Below the pieces are notes generated by a model. The model ran no database searches and had not been told where the DNA came from. It saw nothing but the letters and a program-made list of their open reading frames with translations. Shown piece after piece: positions 43,950-45,530 of a stretch of 45,530 nt of DNA. Numbering within the stretch: position 1 is the stretch's first letter; each line of letters starts with the position of its first letter. The stretch spans positions 1-45,530 of the forward strand of contig JASJCJ010000057.1 of assembly GCA_030066045.1 (NCBI GenBank), written 5' to 3'. The position numbers and the translations under genes are program-made. Origin of the DNA: Calothrix sp. MO_167.B12 (GTDB lineage: Bacteria; Cyanobacteriota; Cyanobacteriia; Cyanobacteriales; Nostocaceae).

Positions 43950-45377
43950 ATGCAACTAAACAAAGTGGCAACATATCAAGAATTAGAACAAGAAGCTTGG
44001 TCAAAAATTGAACAATCTATTATCTATTACCAAGAGTATCCTGTAGGTACGGTAGCAGCTTTAGATAATACTGTTGATGCACTCAATTATGACCAGTGCT
44101 TCATTCGTGATTTTGTACCTTCCGCCCTACTATTTTTAATTAAAGGAAGGACGGAAATTGTTCGTAATTTTCTCGAAGCAAATTTAAAGTTACAGCCAAA
44201 AGAAGACCAATTGGATGCTTATAAACCAGGTAGAGGTTTGATGCCTGCCAGTTTTAAGGTTGTATCCAATGAGGAGGAATATTTAGAGGCAGATTTTGGT
44301 GAACATGCCATCGCTAGAGTAACTCCAGTGGATTCTTCTTTGTGGTGGATAATTTTATTGCGTGCTTATGTGGTAGCAACTAAGGATTATTCTTTGGCAT
44401 ACCGGGATGATTTCCAACGGGGTATTCGATTAATTTTAGAGCTTTGTTTGGCAGCTCGCTTTGATATGTATCCTACCCTTTTGGTTCCCGATGGTTCTTG
44501 CATGATTGACCGTCGTTTGGGTATTTACGGTCATCCATTGGAGATTCAATCCCTATTTTATGCTGCATTACGGGCATCCCGCGAATTGTTGATTTGTCAA
44601 GGTAATGAAGACTTGGTAACTGCTATTGATAATCGCTTACCCGTATTAATTGCTCATATTCGTAATCATTATTGGATTGATTTTCGTCGTTTGAATGCCA
44701 TTTATCGTTATAGAGGAGAAGAGTATGGCAAAAATGCGATCAACCAGTTCAATATTTATGTTGATTCTTTGCCTCATTATGAGTTAGCTAACTGGTTGCC
44801 CAAAGGGGGTGGTTATCTAGCGGGTAATGTCGGACCATCCCAATTGGATAGCCGTTTCTTTTCTCTGGGTAACTTAATGGCTGTGATTACTGATTTGGCT
44901 ACACCAGAGCAGTCCCAAGCTATTATGACTTTGATTGAAGAAAGATGGGATGATTTGGTGGGAGATATGCCAATGAAAATCACCTTTCCAGCGTTGGAGA
45001 AGGACGAATATAGGTACATGACAGGTTGTGACCCCAAGAATATTCCTTGGTCTTATCATAATGGTGGCAACTGGCCTGTGTTACTGTGGATATTAACAGG
45101 TGCTTCTGTAAAAACTAAGAAGTTTGAAATAGCACAAAGAGCGATCGCTATTGCCCAAGCACGACTTAAAGATGATGAATGGCCAGAGTATTATGATGGT
45201 AAACAAGGTAAACTAATTGGTAAGCATTCCAGGAAAGACCAAATGTGGACTATTGTTGGGTTCTTGTTGGCACAGGAAATAATTAATAACCCCCAACATT
45301 TACCTTTAATTAGCTTCGAGCCATTTACAGCCGAACAGCTTTCTAGGGCCTGTGAGTTCAGAATAGATAACTATTGA
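43950..45377 (+). CDS. inv: Alkaline/neutral invertase, GH100
   Basis: A 475-residue glycoside hydrolase of family 100 that splits sucrose into glucose and fructose at neutral/alkaline pH. Cytosolic (no signal peptide). Family segments include [45 protein letters not shown] and [10 protein letters not shown]. Asp187 in [18 protein letters not shown] and Glu413 in EWPEYYDGK line up within one residue with D188 and E414, which I recall as catalytic acid and nucleophile of Anabaena InvA. Start ATG at 43950. In heterocystous strains the invertases supply heterocysts with carbon from sucrose. The 3' end is inside the inverted repeat described separately. Confidence 0.95.
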   Translation: MQLNKVATYQELEQEAWSKIEQSIIYYQEYPVGTVAALDNTVDALNYDQCFIRDFVPSALLFLIKGRTEIVRNFLEANLKLQPKEDQLDAYKPGRGLMPASFKVVSNEEEYLEADFGEHAIARVTPVDSSLWWIILLRAYVVATKDYSLAYRDDFQRGIRLILELCLAARFDMYPTLLVPDGSCMIDRRLGIYGHPLEIQSLFYAALRASRELLICQGNEDLVTAIDNRLPVLIAHIRNHYWIDFRRLNAIYRYRGEEYGKNAINQFNIYVDSLPHYELANWLPKGGGYLAGNVGPSQLDSRFFSLGNLMAVITDLATPEQSQAIMTLIEERWDDLVGDMPMKITFPALEKDEYRYMTGCDPKNIPWSYHNGGNWPVLLWILTGASVKTKKFEIAQRAIAIAQARLKDDEWPEYYDGKQGKLIGKHSRKDQMWTIVGFLLAQEIINNPQHLPLISFEPFTAEQLSRACEFRIDNY

Positions 45378-45530
45378 TGCTTAAATTTTTCTATCAATTC
45401 TTGGTTTTTCTCATACTAGTAAATTTGCGAAAAATCAAGAATTGATAGAAAAATTTAAGCATCAATAGTTATCTATTCTGAACTCACAGGCCCTAGAAAG
45501 CTGTTCGGCTGTAAATGGCTCGAAGCTAAT
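45309..45530. repeat. 102-bp inverted repeat folding back at window end
   Basis: Bases 45309-45410 are repeated in reverse complement as 45429-45530 with one mismatch (45404 G opposite 45435 T), around an 18-nt spacer (45411-45428). The arm includes the last 22 codons and stop of the invertase gene, so the right arm carries an inverted copy of that 3' end. The natural terminator of the gene cannot be separated from this structure. It is either an assembly/sequencing foldback or a real inverted duplication cut by the end of the window. Confidence 0.9.

Noticed and set aside
45309-45530. Covalently closed hairpin telomere of a linear replicon
   Set aside because: The centre is not a perfect palindrome (18-nt spacer), there is a mismatch in the arms, and the arms include coding sequence; foldback or duplication explains it better.

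Overview
The window looks like a chromosomal contig of a filamentous, probably heterocyst-forming cyanobacterium (Nostocales, Nostoc/Calothrix/Anabaena type). The grounds are the many HIP1 octamers (GCGATCGC), the heptameric STRR tandem repeats and small palindromic repeats in most gaps, a fused ThiO-ThiG, a giant HstK-type Ser/Thr plus His kinase, a GH100 invertase, a CSP41-like protein and a PsiE-family protein. No tRNA, intact rRNA operon, CRISPR array or complete insertion sequence was seen.

Layout. 0.2-1.4 kb: a BCS1-like AAA+ ATPase. 1.7-1.9 kb: a putative structured RNA whose core closely resembles the GTPase-associated centre of 23S rRNA. 2.1-5.9 kb: a GMC-type flavoprotein, a histone-deacetylase-family hydrolase and a PsiE-like membrane protein. 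6.4-8.4 kb: ThiO-ThiG for the thiazole half of thiamine. 8.7-14.9 kb: a decayed histidine-kinase tail followed by a complete 1874-residue hybrid kinase. 14.9-19.9 kb: four co-directional minus-strand genes (haem-oxygenase-fold diiron protein, FOXRED2-like flavoprotein, O-methyltransferase, cytochrome P450). They are preceded by 1.1 kb of AT-rich DNA and contain no HIP1 site. This is the best candidate for an undescribed system: a compact tailoring-enzyme pathway without a PKS or NRPS.

21.0-26.4 kb: a hybrid histidine kinase, a branched-chain/neutral amino acid permease between two STRR arrays, lipoyl synthase and a single-receiver response regulator. 26.8-30.9 kb: minus-strand run of a 45-residue protein, aroQ, a degenerate ADP-ribosylglycohydrolase-like gene and a PgpH-type c-di-AMP phosphodiesterase; miaE diverges from it. 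32.1-35.0 kb: GNAT acetyltransferase, ComF-type phosphoribosyltransferase, a secreted PPC-domain protein and a CSP41-like protein. 35.4-40.1 kb: a polysaccharide module with glycosyltransferase, initiating sugar-phosphate transferase, and gmd/fcl making GDP-L-fucose. 40.8-45.4 kb: a LuxR-type response regulator, a membrane protein of unknown function and a GH100 invertase.

The last 222 bases are a 102-bp inverted repeat (one mismatch, 18-nt spacer) that folds the invertase 3' end back on itself. It is either an assembly/sequencing foldback or the start of a real tail-to-tail duplication. Intergenic DNA is dominated by STRR heptamer arrays and MITE-like palindromes. At lipA and the PgpH-type gene the stop codon itself lies in repeat-like GAGTGA sequence. 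All family assignments are from sequence reading and memory; no database search was run.
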